Shown here in pieces: positions 54,324 to 64,000 of a stretch of 64,000 nt of DNA. Below the pieces are notes generated by a model. That model was not told the origin of the DNA. It did no database searches and saw nothing but the letters and a program-made list of their open reading frames with translations. The stretch's first letter is position 1; each line of letters opens with the position of its first letter. This DNA comes from a virus. The position numbers were made by a program, and so were the translations under genes. The stretch covers positions 1-64,000 of IMG/VR virus record IMGVR_UViG_3300025086_000013. One strand, written 5' to 3'.

Positions 54324-57300
54324 TTATAACTTTCTGATATGATCATAAATATGTCTTCCTTTCTTTTTAGCATCTGTATAATATAATCTATTTATTTTAT
54401 CAATATATTTCTTAACTCCTTTTTCATCAGATGTACCATCAAATTTTCCATCTATGTATTCATTGTATATTCTAATTTGTGTATTTAAATCAAAAGCTCC
54501 TCCTGGAATATTTTGTTTTATTGCTCCACCTTTTTTTATTTTTGGAGTTCCAATTCCATATATATTATCTGATCCTATTTTATTTTGTGTTTGATGAACT
54601 TCTGGAGGTTTATTATTATTTCCTGCTCCAGGTTGTAATATATAATTACCAACATCTTTCCAAAATCCTGATGATTCATATTCACCTAGAACATCTACTT
54701 TCCCTGGTTGATTTACATCTGCTATATCTAAACTATAAACATCAATAAGTGGATAATAATTTGAAACTCTTTTTGAATAATTTTCTCTTTCTGGATTCCA
54801 TGTTTGAGCTAAATAGTCTCGTACATAATTTTGATCAGATTTCTGTTCTGCTGTAAAATTATCTGTTCTGCTATTGTATCTATGTGCAATTATTGCTTGA
54901 GTTGCTATTGCGGATTTTTGAGGATCCATAAGATCATGCTGACTTGTTATACCTAACTCATTAAGTAATTCTTTTTCTGTATCATCTAAAGCTACATCCC
55001 ATTTTATTTGTGTCCAACCAACACTATCTCTTGAACTTTTTGCACTCAGTTTTTTCTTATTTCCTTTATAATCTATTTCTATATCACCAATCTGACCCCA
55101 ACTATGATATTTTCTATTAACATCAGGATTTGTATTACCAATACCAGATGCTTTAGATATACCAAGACCCATATTAAGAATCTCAGGATTTATATTACCC
55201 ATACCACTTTCTACACCATATATACCAAAACTAGTTGGTATAAGCATGTCATATATATCACTAGGAATTCCTGAATTTACTTTTACAAGTGCATCTAAAA
55301 TTTGTTTTTTATTATTAACTATTGCATTTAAATAAGGTTCTGTATGTTTTTGAAATTCCATATCTTCATGAGCAGCATAAGAATTATAATCTAAATTGCT
55401 TTCTTGAATTTTATTTTTATCTATAGAAATACTTACAGGATGATACTTTATACTTTCAGCACTTCTCATAATACCCTGACCTTCTCTCCATACTTGATCT
55501 TCTGAATCAAAATACCAACCACCTTGGTTTCTTCCTATTTCTCCAGTTTCTGGATGTTCTGGATTTTCTACTTCTCCTTTAAATGAAAGTTTTCCATCTT
55601 GATAAATAAACGTATTTTGATCTTTAAATTCAGGAAGGACATATACATTAGTTCCTTTTTTTATTGTGCCAAGTAACTCATTTAAATCACCACACTTCAT
55701 ATTAATGCATCCATATGATTGTCTATTATCATCTGTAGCATGAGAATATAATCCTTTTTTTCTTTGTTGTTTTTCTTCCCAATTAACAGTATTAGGTATA
55801 CCATGTAAACTCATTGATATATTTTCACCTTCTCCCATTCTATCATGTGTAAGATTAAAAGATGGAACATCTCTTCTTTGACCTGTTTCGTCCCAATAAC
55901 CTGAATCTGGATCTACATTAGAGATAGTAAATATTCCAGCTCCTGTTTGCATATTACCTGCACTCCAATCATATGTCCATAACTTCTTACCATTTTTCCA
56001 TACTTTATCATCGTCATTTATTATACCATCTTTATTTATATCTAAAGGTTTTGTAACTGTTTGTTGATCACCAGGATTTTCTCCAATTAATATATTATAA
56101 CTTCTTGTTGGATCTTTTTGTCCTGGATAATATAAATGTGTTTTACCAGCTATTTTATCTACAACTAAAAAAGGATCACCAGCAGGCTTCTTAACAATTA
56201 AATTTTGACCTGGATAAAGAGTACTGTCTTCACTTAATCCGTTATCAACTAATAATTGTTTTATGCTTGTTTGATTTTCATTTGCTATTTTTCCTAAGTA
56301 GTCTCCGTCTTGTATTGTATATGATAATTCTTCTACAGTTTCATCTGGTTTATTTTCTCCTTCATAGAATAAAATCTTTTCTACATTTTGTAATTTATTT
56401 ATATCTCTATTATTATTTATTTTTCTATCTATATTTCTCCATGGCCCTACTGCATCTTCATAGTCAGGAGTATTCTTATCACTATATATTGAATCAACTA
56501 ATGTATTTTCTATTTCTATTCTATCATTAGTACTACCATTATTTAAACCATTATTTTCTAAATCTGCTTCTGTAGGTGTCCATGCTTCTCCTTTAAGATT
56601 AGTTCTAAATTTATTTCCTCTATAATCAAATATTTTATTTGGTCCTAAATTTTCTCTAGCTTTTTCAAATGCTTCACTAAATGTTTTAAAATCATCATAA
56701 AGTAATTTTGGTGTTTTTTTATTATTAGATGGTGATTCGTTTTTAAGTTTTACAGAATCATCAATTCTAATATGACTTGGATTAGATTTATATTGTGGAT
56801 TTAATTCAAGAACTTCTTCTAAGGTCATATCATTTGATCTAGCAATTCTTGTTAAATTATCTCCCTTTTTAACTTTATAAACACTTCCTCCATCTTGAAG
56901 TTTTGGTATATCATTATCAATTAGTCCATACTCAAACAATTCATCTTTTACAATTCCTGATACTTTACCTCCTTCTTTATATTTTTTTAATTGTTGTTGA
57001 AGTGTTTTAATTTTTTTATCATTTTTTTCATACTCTCCTCCTGCTTCAAATTGTTTTTCTTTTACATCTTCTTCTGTATAATCTCCTAATAACTTTTCAA
57101 CAATTTCTGGAGGTAAATTATTTAAAATATAATCTTCATAAGAACTTGATTTATCATATTCCTCTATAGATTTTCTAAAATGATTTATATATTGTTCTGG
57201 TGTTTTATTTTGTTGATCAGCATTTTCACCATATAAACTTGGAAATACTTCTGATAAAGACTTTCCATCTCTAACAACATATCCAAGATATTCTCTTGTG

Positions 57301-60300
57301 CCTTGTCTCCCTAAAAAGTTAACTAATGCAGCAAGTTCAGTTTTATTAAATGGCATATTTATTTGACCAGAGTATTCACTGTATACTTCATCTGCTGCTG
57401 CTTTTAAACCTCTTTCACCTTTAAACAAACTTCCATCAAATCTTTTTTTGAATGTATTTTCTTGTGCTTCAAAATCTGCTATAAACTCATCTCTTGATCC
57501 ATCATATAAACTATTGTCTGTTAACTCTGAAAATCTTTGACCATATAATCCACTTGCACTAGATTCTGAATTTTTTAATAATTGTCCATTTGCACTTTCA
57601 ACAGCTATAATACCTGCCTTAAGTTTATTATAATCAACATGATAATCATCTATTCTATCTTGAGGTATTCTTACAGGGTTACCATTTTGGTCAACATTAT
57701 TAGGATCATAGTACATTCTACCATATAATTCAAAAGGTTTACCAACTATTTTTTCTGCTGGTATAGTATAAGAACCATCTTCTCCTTTTTCTCCAAATAA
57801 CCAACCTGCTGAAGCAAATGCTCCTTTCATAGGTATATCAAAATCAAACTGATCATAATAAGAAACATAAGGGAGTTTGCGTTCTTCATCATAACCCTTT
57901 GAAAGTTTATAATTATTCATAGCAAAACCTCCAGAAGAAGAATCTTTTATATATAGATTATCTTCTTGTTTTGAATTTTCAGTTTTTGGTCTTTTCTTTA
58001 AAAACTCATATGATAAAACATCACTCCATATATCATCATCCCAATTAAAAGAAAAATATTTTTTAGCTTTTTTTATTGCACCTTTAATAGTTGGTGAAAA
58101 TTTTGATTCAGATATAGTATTATTTTCTGGTTCAAAACCTAAATATTTATCCCAAAGATCTTGTGAAGATTGTTTAATATATTCAGATTGTTCTGGTGGT
58201 AAATTTAAATTTTCTCCAAAAGTATCCCATGTTTGAGTTTTTCCATCCCATTCAAATGGTAATTTTTCACCAGCAATTAGTTCTTTAAAAGCATGATCTA
58301 TATTATATCCAATTGGAGTTACAGAAGATCTCATACGTTGTGCTAGCATTCCTGGTTCTACTTCTCCTTTTTTCTGAAACCTTACAAGTTCTGCTCCATA
58401 CTTAGCTTTAGGTTTTTCAGATTTTTGTAACATTTTTTGAAGAACCTCATAATTTTTTTGACCATAAGCATTTTTAAATATATCTAAATCTCTAATTAAA
58501 TCTTCACTAGTATAATCTTCTCTTTTAGTAGCATCTAATATTGCTTGTCCTGATGTATTTATTTTTGAAGATTGTTTAGTATTTTGTAATTCTCCCATAA
58601 GTTCTTCAACGGTTTCAGAAATTTTAGGAACGTATCTCCATTGATTTTTTCCAAAATAACCAGAATCATCTTTTACTAGATCATAATGTTCTCTTTGGTA
58701 TTCTGCTCCAGGATCATCTGATTTTAACCAGTCAAGTTCGTTTTGAAATGAATCATGTTTATCAGATTTTAAAAGCCATCCATCTTTTCCTACAGAAGGT
58801 CCATGATATTTATTATCATATGTTTCAGGAATCCAACCTTCTTCTCCCCAATAATCAGATTTTTTACTTTGATTAAAATCTTTTGGTTTACCCATAGCCT
58901 CCCAAAGACCTTCCATATTATAGTTAGGATCTTCTGTTTTAAGATTTTCTGGCAAAGTGTTTACAAAAGAGTTATAATCATCTCTTTCATTTTGCATATC
59001 AGGAGTTAAAACAATTTCTGGAATATCTCCAGTAAGAGGTGGTGAACCATAAGAAGCACCTGCTGGTTTAGGAACAAATCTAGATCTTTGAGGTAATTGT
59101 GTTTTTGGATTAGTTGGCATACCATCTATAGTTACCGGATCTAAAGTTATTGTTTGAGAATCTCTCCAATATCTAAAATCAGGATTACTTATATAATCTA
59201 GTAAATCATCATGTTTATGATTAAATCCTTCATCTCTAAAAGCTTGTTTTAATCTTCCAGGATTTTGAAACCACTTCATATCTTTTTGTGAAACTGCAAA
59301 TCTAATACCTCCTCTATCATTTACAATATCTATTTCACCAGTTCTAGGATCTAAACGTAAATGGTCCTTTCCTATTAAATTGTATTTTTGTTTTATATCA
59401 CCAGGAAGCATGTATAAGTCTTCATCTCTAAGTGTATAACTTAAAGGAGTTTTATCACCATAATAATTCCAACCACTCCATGTTTTACCTTGTTTGTTAA
59501 CTCTTAAATCTCTTTGATAACCTTGTTGATACCATTCTTCACGTCCATATTCTTTTCTTTCTTCTGGTGTTAAATCAAACCAACTACTATATTGACTTAT
59601 GGAGCCTTTACCTTTTTTCTTTAAATCTGTTACATATTCTGGATTAAGATTAGCAAGCCCTGATTGATCATTTCCACGTGCATAAGTTCTCCATCCACTA
59701 TTACCTTTGTATTCAAGAGTGTATGTTTTCTTACCTCTATCATTAATATTTTCTCTAACCCTCATGTTTCCTGTAGTGTTATGGACTAAACTTGGCCAAG
59801 CTTGTTGAGAATGTTTTTTTGTATCTTTAAATAATGATTTACCTCTATAGCTTAAAAAATTATCTAATTCGTGTCTTTCTATATCAAAGTATCTTCTTTT
59901 ATATTTTTTATCTTTATAATCATATTCTTCATAATCTGTCCAATCATTTGCAGGAACATATTTTTTTTCATTAGCTCCATACTTTTTAATTTCCCACTCT
60001 TCTTTTTCATCATCATCCTCTCCTCCTTTCTGATATATGTTTAAATCTAATAATGGTTTTCCTGTATTAAGTTTTTCTTGTACTATATTTTTCATAAAAG
60101 GTGCAAAGGGTCCTCTATTGTCTGGCATATTTTCATATTTGTTTAACCATTCTTTTAATTCAGGTTTACTATATTCATCAATTCTTCTTTGAAATAATCC
60201 TAAATCAGATTTTGTTGGAATGTTATCTAATTGATGAGCTTGTGGAGACCATGCGCCTGACCATACATCATCAAATTTTCTTCTAGAGTGTAATCCAAAT

Positions 60301-61307
60301 TCTGGTGATTCTTGATGAGAATAAGGAGAAGATGCTGAACTACTTACACCTCTTAAACCATCTTGTCTATATGGATTATATTTTTCCCAACCTAAATAAT
60401 ACTTACGGTCATTCATATTAATAGGATCTAATTTTAACGAATTAATATATTGATTATGAATTTTTCCATTTTCTAATTTAAGTTGTTTATATTCTGTCAT
60501 TAAAGCATCTCTTTCAGATTTAGAAATATTTTTATCAAATATTTTCATTCTAAGATTTTTAATTTTAGATGCATATTGCATACTTTCTTTACTTAATATA
60601 ACATCATATTTTGAATCTTTTAATCTGTTATACAGTTGATAATCTCCTGTAAAAATTTTTGTTTCATTTGGATATTTAAATTGACCATAAAAATATGTAT
60701 CATTTAATGAATTAGATCTAAGATTACCTGGATTAAGTTTCATAGCTCCATCCATTGGAAGATGTATAGTAGTTAGTGCATCATCCCAATTTCCTACATG
60801 ATGATTTATAACTGAACTTCCACTTCCAGAAAAATGTGTAGTACGTGCATTATTAATCAAGTTTCCATTTTGATCAAAATCTATATATCTTCCTTTATCT
60901 CGTCTTATTAAATTGCCTTCAAAAGGTTTTGTTTCATCTATAAAGTCAAATCTATTTCTTGAAATATTACCAGGCCCTTGCACATTAGATGTTGGATTTT
61001 GTTGCCCAGATGTTCCATAATTAGTAGTGTTTGGCTTTGGTTTTGGATTCCACCAATCTTTTATTTTAGAAATAATACCTTTTTTCTTTTTAGATCCTCC
61101 TCCTTGCATTAAAGGTACTTCAAATACTTCATTACCAGGAAATATATAATCAGCACCAGGCATCATAATTTGACTATTACCAAGGTTATCAGTTCCTCTT
61201 ACAGGAAAGTCTACACCTTTCATAGTTATATTACCTGATGGTATTATATTATAGGGATTGTTTTTATCCTTGCTATTTCTTTTATATCCGTTTTTACTAT
61301 ATTTCAT
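54324..61307 (-). CDS. Giant wall-active virion protein: two lysozyme-like, two LysM, one YkuD domain
   Basis: 2327 residues. Near 1230-1300: AGIIAVESANGQ with E1237 and SESSASGLYG, a transglycosylase-like core. Near 1474-1520: LysM 1 (VYKVKKGDNLTRIARSNDMT). Near 1660-1705: LysM 2 (YTIQDGDYLGKIANENQTS). Near 1709-1880: L,D-transpeptidase (YkuD) domain with H1835 in LHGIPN and C1867 in SYGCINM. Near 2025-2180: a second lysozyme-like segment, GIYGVESGMGN with E2033 and SRDSVGWTQIKW. Q-x-G-G modules (PLMQGGGSKKK, NIYQKGGEDD, KLQDGGSVYKV) punctuate the chain, one directly before LysM 1. It should bind and open or edit peptidoglycan at entry or exit. It is coupled by TAATG to the upstream protease gene. 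Confidence 0.85.
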   Translation of the reverse strand: MKYSKNGYKRNSKDKNNPYNIIPSGNITMKGVDFPVRGTDNLGNSQIMMPGADYIFPGNEVFEVPLMQGGGSKKKKGIISKIKDWWNPKPKPNTTNYGTSGQQNPTSNVQGPGNISRNRFDFIDETKPFEGNLIRRDKGRYIDFDQNGNLINNARTTHFSGSGSSVINHHVGNWDDALTTIHLPMDGAMKLNPGNLRSNSLNDTYFYGQFKYPNETKIFTGDYQLYNRLKDSKYDVILSKESMQYASKIKNLRMKIFDKNISKSERDALMTEYKQLKLENGKIHNQYINSLKLDPINMNDRKYYLGWEKYNPYRQDGLRGVSSSASSPYSHQESPEFGLHSRRKFDDVWSGAWSPQAHQLDNIPTKSDLGLFQRRIDEYSKPELKEWLNKYENMPDNRGPFAPFMKNIVQEKLNTGKPLLDLNIYQKGGEDDDEKEEWEIKKYGANEKKYVPANDWTDYEEYDYKDKKYKRRYFDIERHELDNFLSYRGKSLFKDTKKHSQQAWPSLVHNTTGNMRVRENINDRGKKTYTLEYKGNSGWRTYARGNDQSGLANLNPEYVTDLKKKGKGSISQYSSWFDLTPEERKEYGREEWYQQGYQRDLRVNKQGKTWSGWNYYGDKTPLSYTLRDEDLYMLPGDIKQKYNLIGKDHLRLDPRTGEIDIVNDRGGIRFAVSQKDMKWFQNPGRLKQAFRDEGFNHKHDDLLDYISNPDFRYWRDSQTITLDPVTIDGMPTNPKTQLPQRSRFVPKPAGASYGSPPLTGDIPEIVLTPDMQNERDDYNSFVNTLPENLKTEDPNYNMEGLWEAMGKPKDFNQSKKSDYWGEEGWIPETYDNKYHGPSVGKDGWLLKSDKHDSFQNELDWLKSDDPGAEYQREHYDLVKDDSGYFGKNQWRYVPKISETVEELMGELQNTKQSSKINTSGQAILDATKREDYTSEDLIRDLDIFKNAYGQKNYEVLQKMLQKSEKPKAKYGAELVRFQKKGEVEPGMLAQRMRSSVTPIGYNIDHAFKELIAGEKLPFEWDGKTQTWDTFGENLNLPPEQSEYIKQSSQDLWDKYLGFEPENNTISESKFSPTIKGAIKKAKKYFSFNWDDDIWSDVLSYEFLKKRPKTENSKQEDNLYIKDSSSGGFAMNNYKLSKGYDEERKLPYVSYYDQFDFDIPMKGAFASAGWLFGEKGEDGSYTIPAEKIVGKPFELYGRMYYDPNNVDQNGNPVRIPQDRIDDYHVDYNKLKAGIIAVESANGQLLKNSESSASGLYGQRFSELTDNSLYDGSRDEFIADFEAQENTFKKRFDGSLFKGERGLKAAADEVYSEYSGQINMPFNKTELAALVNFLGRQGTREYLGYVVRDGKSLSEVFPSLYGENADQQNKTPEQYINHFRKSIEEYDKSSSYEDYILNNLPPEIVEKLLGDYTEEDVKEKQFEAGGEYEKNDKKIKTLQQQLKKYKEGGKVSGIVKDELFEYGLIDNDIPKLQDGGSVYKVKKGDNLTRIARSNDMTLEEVLELNPQYKSNPSHIRIDDSVKLKNESPSNNKKTPKLLYDDFKTFSEAFEKARENLGPNKIFDYRGNKFRTNLKGEAWTPTEADLENNGLNNGSTNDRIEIENTLVDSIYSDKNTPDYEDAVGPWRNIDRKINNNRDINKLQNVEKILFYEGENKPDETVEELSYTIQDGDYLGKIANENQTSIKQLLVDNGLSEDSTLYPGQNLIVKKPAGDPFLVVDKIAGKTHLYYPGQKDPTRSYNILIGENPGDQQTVTKPLDINKDGIINDDDKVWKNGKKLWTYDWSAGNMQTGAGIFTISNVDPDSGYWDETGQRRDVPSFNLTHDRMGEGENISMSLHGIPNTVNWEEKQQRKKGLYSHATDDNRQSYGCINMKCGDLNELLGTIKKGTNVYVLPEFKDQNTFIYQDGKLSFKGEVENPEHPETGEIGRNQGGWYFDSEDQVWREGQGIMRSAESIKYHPVSISIDKNKIQESNLDYNSYAAHEDMEFQKHTEPYLNAIVNNKKQILDALVKVNSGIPSDIYDMLIPTSFGIYGVESGMGNINPEILNMGLGISKASGIGNTNPDVNRKYHSWGQIGDIEIDYKGNKKKLSAKSSRDSVGWTQIKWDVALDDTEKELLNELGITSQHDLMDPQKSAIATQAIIAHRYNSRTDNFTAEQKSDQNYVRDYLAQTWNPERENYSKRVSNYYPLIDVYSLDIADVNQPGKVDVLGEYESSGFWKDVGNYILQPGAGNNNKPPEVHQTQNKIGSDNIYGIGTPKIKKGGAIKQNIPGGAFDLNTQIRIYNEYIDGKFDGTSDEKGVKKYIDKINRLYYTDAKKKGRHIYDHIRKL

Positions 61308-64000
61308 TATCTAAAGGATAGGTTAAGTTTTGTATTAACTAATTTAAGTAACATTTTTCTTTGATGAAGAATAACTTCTCCAGGTTGGAAATGGAATTCG
61401 TCTATCCAAAAACCTTCAGTTTCTTCAACTCTTTTTCTAAGAATTAAGTTATTTACATAATGTCTAAATTTCTTTCTTTCTAATTGAGGTTTATTATAAT
61501 CTAAATAAGCATCATTTAGATCTCTAATATAACCATTTAATTGAGTTATAAACATTGACTCAGAAACATTTCTGTTTGAAGTTATATCCCAAAATTGATC
61601 AAATCTATATTTTTGTTCTACTTTACTATATAGTATTTGAATGTCATTTGCACCAATTATTGGATAAGAAATTATATCATTTACATCAGGTGTTTGCTCT
61701 ACAAGAGTTAACAACCCAGAAACTTGTTCTGTATTATAAATAATAGCTTCATCAAAGTTATACATTAAATCATGCCATCTATCATCACATCCATAATTTA
61801 ATGCACAGCCTTCGTCATCTAATTGTACTTTGTATTCAAAAGCTTCCATTTGATATTCAACACTTCTTACTGTATTAACCGCTTGACCTACAGATTCTAC
61901 AAGTTCAATTTCCCATGGATATTGTATATCATAATAATTATTAAATAAATCACAACGTACATTATGTTTCCATAAACTGCTTGATTCAGTTACAGGAAAT
62001 ACTTGTGGTGCAATATTAAATTCATCTTCACAAATTCTTATTTTACATTCTACACCTATTGTTGACTCTTGTTCATTAAATATTGTTAAACAATCTATTT
62101 CTTCTGCTGGATCCCATGTTCCTATAAAATACATATCATAACCTTCTGGACACTCACATGTTAATGCTGTTAGTTCTATTCCAGTAGTACCACCAGGATC
62201 TACTATTTCAGTTATTGGATCATCAGTTGAGCATTCTAAACAACCTTCATCAAGAGCATCTTGTAAAGTAGGTTCAAGTCTTTGATCTATAACTACAGGG
62301 TGAAATTCCCAAGGAAATTCAAAATCTCCTGTACCTATACCCCATTGACCATAACCCATAATTGTTGCATATTGAACATTTGAATAAAAGTTAGCTGTAT
62401 CAGGTGGTATATTACCTGGGGGATCAAAACATCCAGGTGCTTCAATTGGATCTTCATTATCATCTAATTCACCAGCATCCCATGCTTCATATGTTTCTAT
62501 ATAAGTATCTTGATATGAATTTAAAGTATCTAAAGGACCTCCAAAAAATCCAAAATCAGGATCTGGATCATATGCAGTACAAGAATGAGTATGAGATGCA
62601 CCAAGGTTATGTCCTATCTCATGCATTACAACTTTAAAAGACCAAGATGAATCAAAATCAGAATTTAAAAATCCTTCAGGATTAAATTCTATATTTTGAC
62701 TTAAAGGTGCAGCAATACCATAAGCTCCTGGAGTTGATTCACAATAATCTGGTGATACATCATGGTTACATACTCCACCTATACCCCATGCTTGACCACC
62801 TTCAAGAACTTCATCATTCATACTAAATATATATACTAAACTTCTGTCAACTGCAATTAAATCTGGATCTGTTGTCCACTCAGCAATAAGAGTTTGTAAA
62901 TAACAAGTTCTAATTTTATGAATACTACCATTATCACAACCACCACAAGGAAAAGACATTGAAAAATTATCATTTAATGTCCATATACGAAGATAATTAA
63001 GTGTCACCTGTGTATCTAATTGATCTTCATATACTTCACTAACTCCAGCTATAATCATAGTCACCCAATCTGTAAGTGCATTAATATTATCTGCTTCATC
63101 ACCATTATTAAATTCTTCATAAGTATACTTATCAATTTCAATTGCCATTTTAATACAACCTCCAGTTGAAGATCTAGCTTGTTTTGCAGATGCTTTTCTT
63201 GCTGCTTTTGTAATATCATCAGTGGTTGCACAATCAAATATTGGAATTCGTTTTGAATCAAATGTATTATATAAAATATATTTAGTTTTATCTTTACTTG
63301 CTTTCTTTTTAACATCTGAATCTTCAACAGTAAATTCATAAATTTTCTTACCCTTTCTAATTACTCCAAACATTTTAGTTTCCATAAATGTTATAGATCC
63401 TTTTAAATCTTTTTCTCCACGAATTTTATATGAAACTGCTTTAGATACATATGGATCTTTCACTCTTCCTTTTTCTGTTTCTAAAACTACTTGAAAATCT
63501 TTTGAATGTACATTGACAAGTTCTAATGGTAATTTAAGAGTTTGGTTATCCATAAAAGGAACAGTTATACTAAATCTTTTAGGCTTTGATAATCTAATGT
63601 CTTTAAGTATACTATCTTCTATTTCAAAGTAAATAGAATTATTTTTATTTTTTGTTACACTTGCATTTTCAATATGTATTCTATTAAATGGTGGCATATC
63701 ATCACCATCATCTATAATGGCAAAATCAAATGTAAAATCAGGAGTTCCTTGACCATAATTACCACCATATTCAACTTTACAACATTGTGGAGGATCTAAT
63801 GTTTCATCAAGTTCATAACCAGGACCACACTCCCAAGTTGCATCATTTATACACATACCAAATTCATCCATAGTATACCCTGGAGGACATATTGGATCCA
63901 ATCCTTTTATTGTATTAGTTGTAAGAAAATGATTATAACTAGACATAGTAAGTTCAGGATGCCAATCATGAAATGATATCCATCCTTTAATCTTAGGGTC
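61307..64000 (-). CDS. Virion-type protein with reprolysin-like zinc protease domain, 5' end outside window
   Basis: The frame is open through the right edge; 18 residues precede the ATG at 63946, including GWISFHDWHPELTMSSYNHF, which looks like coding sequence of a crAss-type tail or neck protein, so the start lies beyond 64000. Counting from the 63946 Met, residues about 265-535 form a metzincin protease: H442-E-I-G-H446-N-L-G-A-S-H452 and the Met-turn ATIMGYG with M530, as in reprolysin (M12B-like) enzymes. Cys-rich segments flank it (CPPGYTMDEFGMC near 20; a second with CECPEGYDMYF near 605). The C-terminal 200 residues are helical. It may cut host surface proteins or process phage proteins. 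Confidence 0.8.
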   Translation of the reverse strand, partial: DPKIKGWISFHDWHPELTMSSYNHFLTTNTIKGLDPICPPGYTMDEFGMCINDATWECGPGYELDETLDPPQCCKVEYGGNYGQGTPDFTFDFAIIDDGDDMPPFNRIHIENASVTKNKNNSIYFEIEDSILKDIRLSKPKRFSITVPFMDNQTLKLPLELVNVHSKDFQVVLETEKGRVKDPYVSKAVSYKIRGEKDLKGSITFMETKMFGVIRKGKKIYEFTVEDSDVKKKASKDKTKYILYNTFDSKRIPIFDCATTDDITKAARKASAKQARSSTGGCIKMAIEIDKYTYEEFNNGDEADNINALTDWVTMIIAGVSEVYEDQLDTQVTLNYLRIWTLNDNFSMSFPCGGCDNGSIHKIRTCYLQTLIAEWTTDPDLIAVDRSLVYIFSMNDEVLEGGQAWGIGGVCNHDVSPDYCESTPGAYGIAAPLSQNIEFNPEGFLNSDFDSSWSFKVVMHEIGHNLGASHTHSCTAYDPDPDFGFFGGPLDTLNSYQDTYIETYEAWDAGELDDNEDPIEAPGCFDPPGNIPPDTANFYSNVQYATIMGYGQWGIGTGDFEFPWEFHPVVIDQRLEPTLQDALDEGCLECSTDDPITEIVDPGGTTGIELTALTCECPEGYDMYFIGTWDPAEEIDCLTIFNEQESTIGVECKIRICEDEFNIAPQVFPVTESSSLWKHNVRCDLFNNYYDIQYPWEIELVESVGQAVNTVRSVEYQMEAFEYKVQLDDEGCALNYGCDDRWHDLMYNFDEAIIYNTEQVSGLLTLVEQTPDVNDIISYPIIGANDIQILYSKVEQKYRFDQFWDITSNRNVSESMFITQLNGYIRDLNDAYLDYNKPQLERKKFRHYVNNLILRKRVEETEGFWIDEFHFQPGEVILHQRKMLLKLVNTKLNLSFR

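Noticed and set aside
1-64000. tRNA genes, CRISPR arrays, insertion sequences, integrase or attachment sites
   Set aside because: Reading both strands by eye I found no cloverleaf-like sequence, no spaced direct repeats, no transposase or integrase, and no terminal repeats. A tRNA scan was not possible.

Overview
The window is part of a large tailed-phage genome that most likely infects a marine member of the Bacteroidetes (Flavobacteriia-like). The case rests on AT-rich DNA with almost no intergenic space, stop/start (TAATG) coupling between many genes, a 3TM-type holin, a family B DNA polymerase and very large virion-type proteins. The host assignment comes from promoters of the Bacteroidetes type (TTG or TTTG, 18-19 bp, TATATTTG), a secreted protein with a type IX secretion (T9SS)-like C-terminus and a DUF5522-like mini-protein. 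A 5442-residue ORF carries the DFDID catalytic loop known from the virion RNA polymerase of crAss-like phages (phi14:2 gp66), so a crAss-like (Crassvirales-related) relationship is the best reading. Terminase, portal and major capsid genes are not visible here. The ORFs at both window edges continue outside.

Layout. (1) Positions 1-8597, rightward: an unknown protein (partial), a GT-B glycosyltransferase, a PD-(D/E)XK nuclease, two unknowns, a terminator, a family B DNA polymerase, a host-type promoter with a GC-rich leader hairpin, a DUF932-like protein, a spore-photoproduct-lyase-like radical SAM protein and small genes, closed by a hairpin that can terminate in both directions. (2) 8742-19242, leftward: basic Gly/Lys-rich proteins with recurring Q-x-G-G, KVPGM and GPHGIL modules, a holin, a T9SS-like secreted protein, a lipoprotein, an outer-membrane beta-barrel, a thioredoxin-fold protein, spanin-like membrane/coiled-coil proteins, a family of four small beta-rich proteins and a LamG-like fibre or receptor-binding protein. 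(3) 19299-21538, rightward: a short metabolic island with a 57-aa protein, a monomeric B12-dependent ribonucleotide reductase and a DUF5522-like protein. (4) 21498-64000, leftward: seven giant genes in series that fill 42 kb. They include a 1917-aa protein with a nuclease motif, the 5442-aa RNA polymerase protein, a 2327-aa protein with LysM, L,D-transpeptidase and two lysozyme-like domains, and a protein with a reprolysin-type zinc protease motif.

How it may work together (inference): the rightward genes support replication and nucleotide supply from host-type promoters, while the leftward genes build the particle and act on the host envelope. A separate intergenic motif (T-rich, then GTATATTAT) lies before many leftward genes and may be a second promoter class. 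The recurrent [Y/F/L/M/A]-Q-x-G-G motif in some large virion-type proteins and in the small basic proteins, but not seen in the polymerase ORF or its two neighbours, suggests a shared processing or docking signal. It is the most promising undescribed system in the window.
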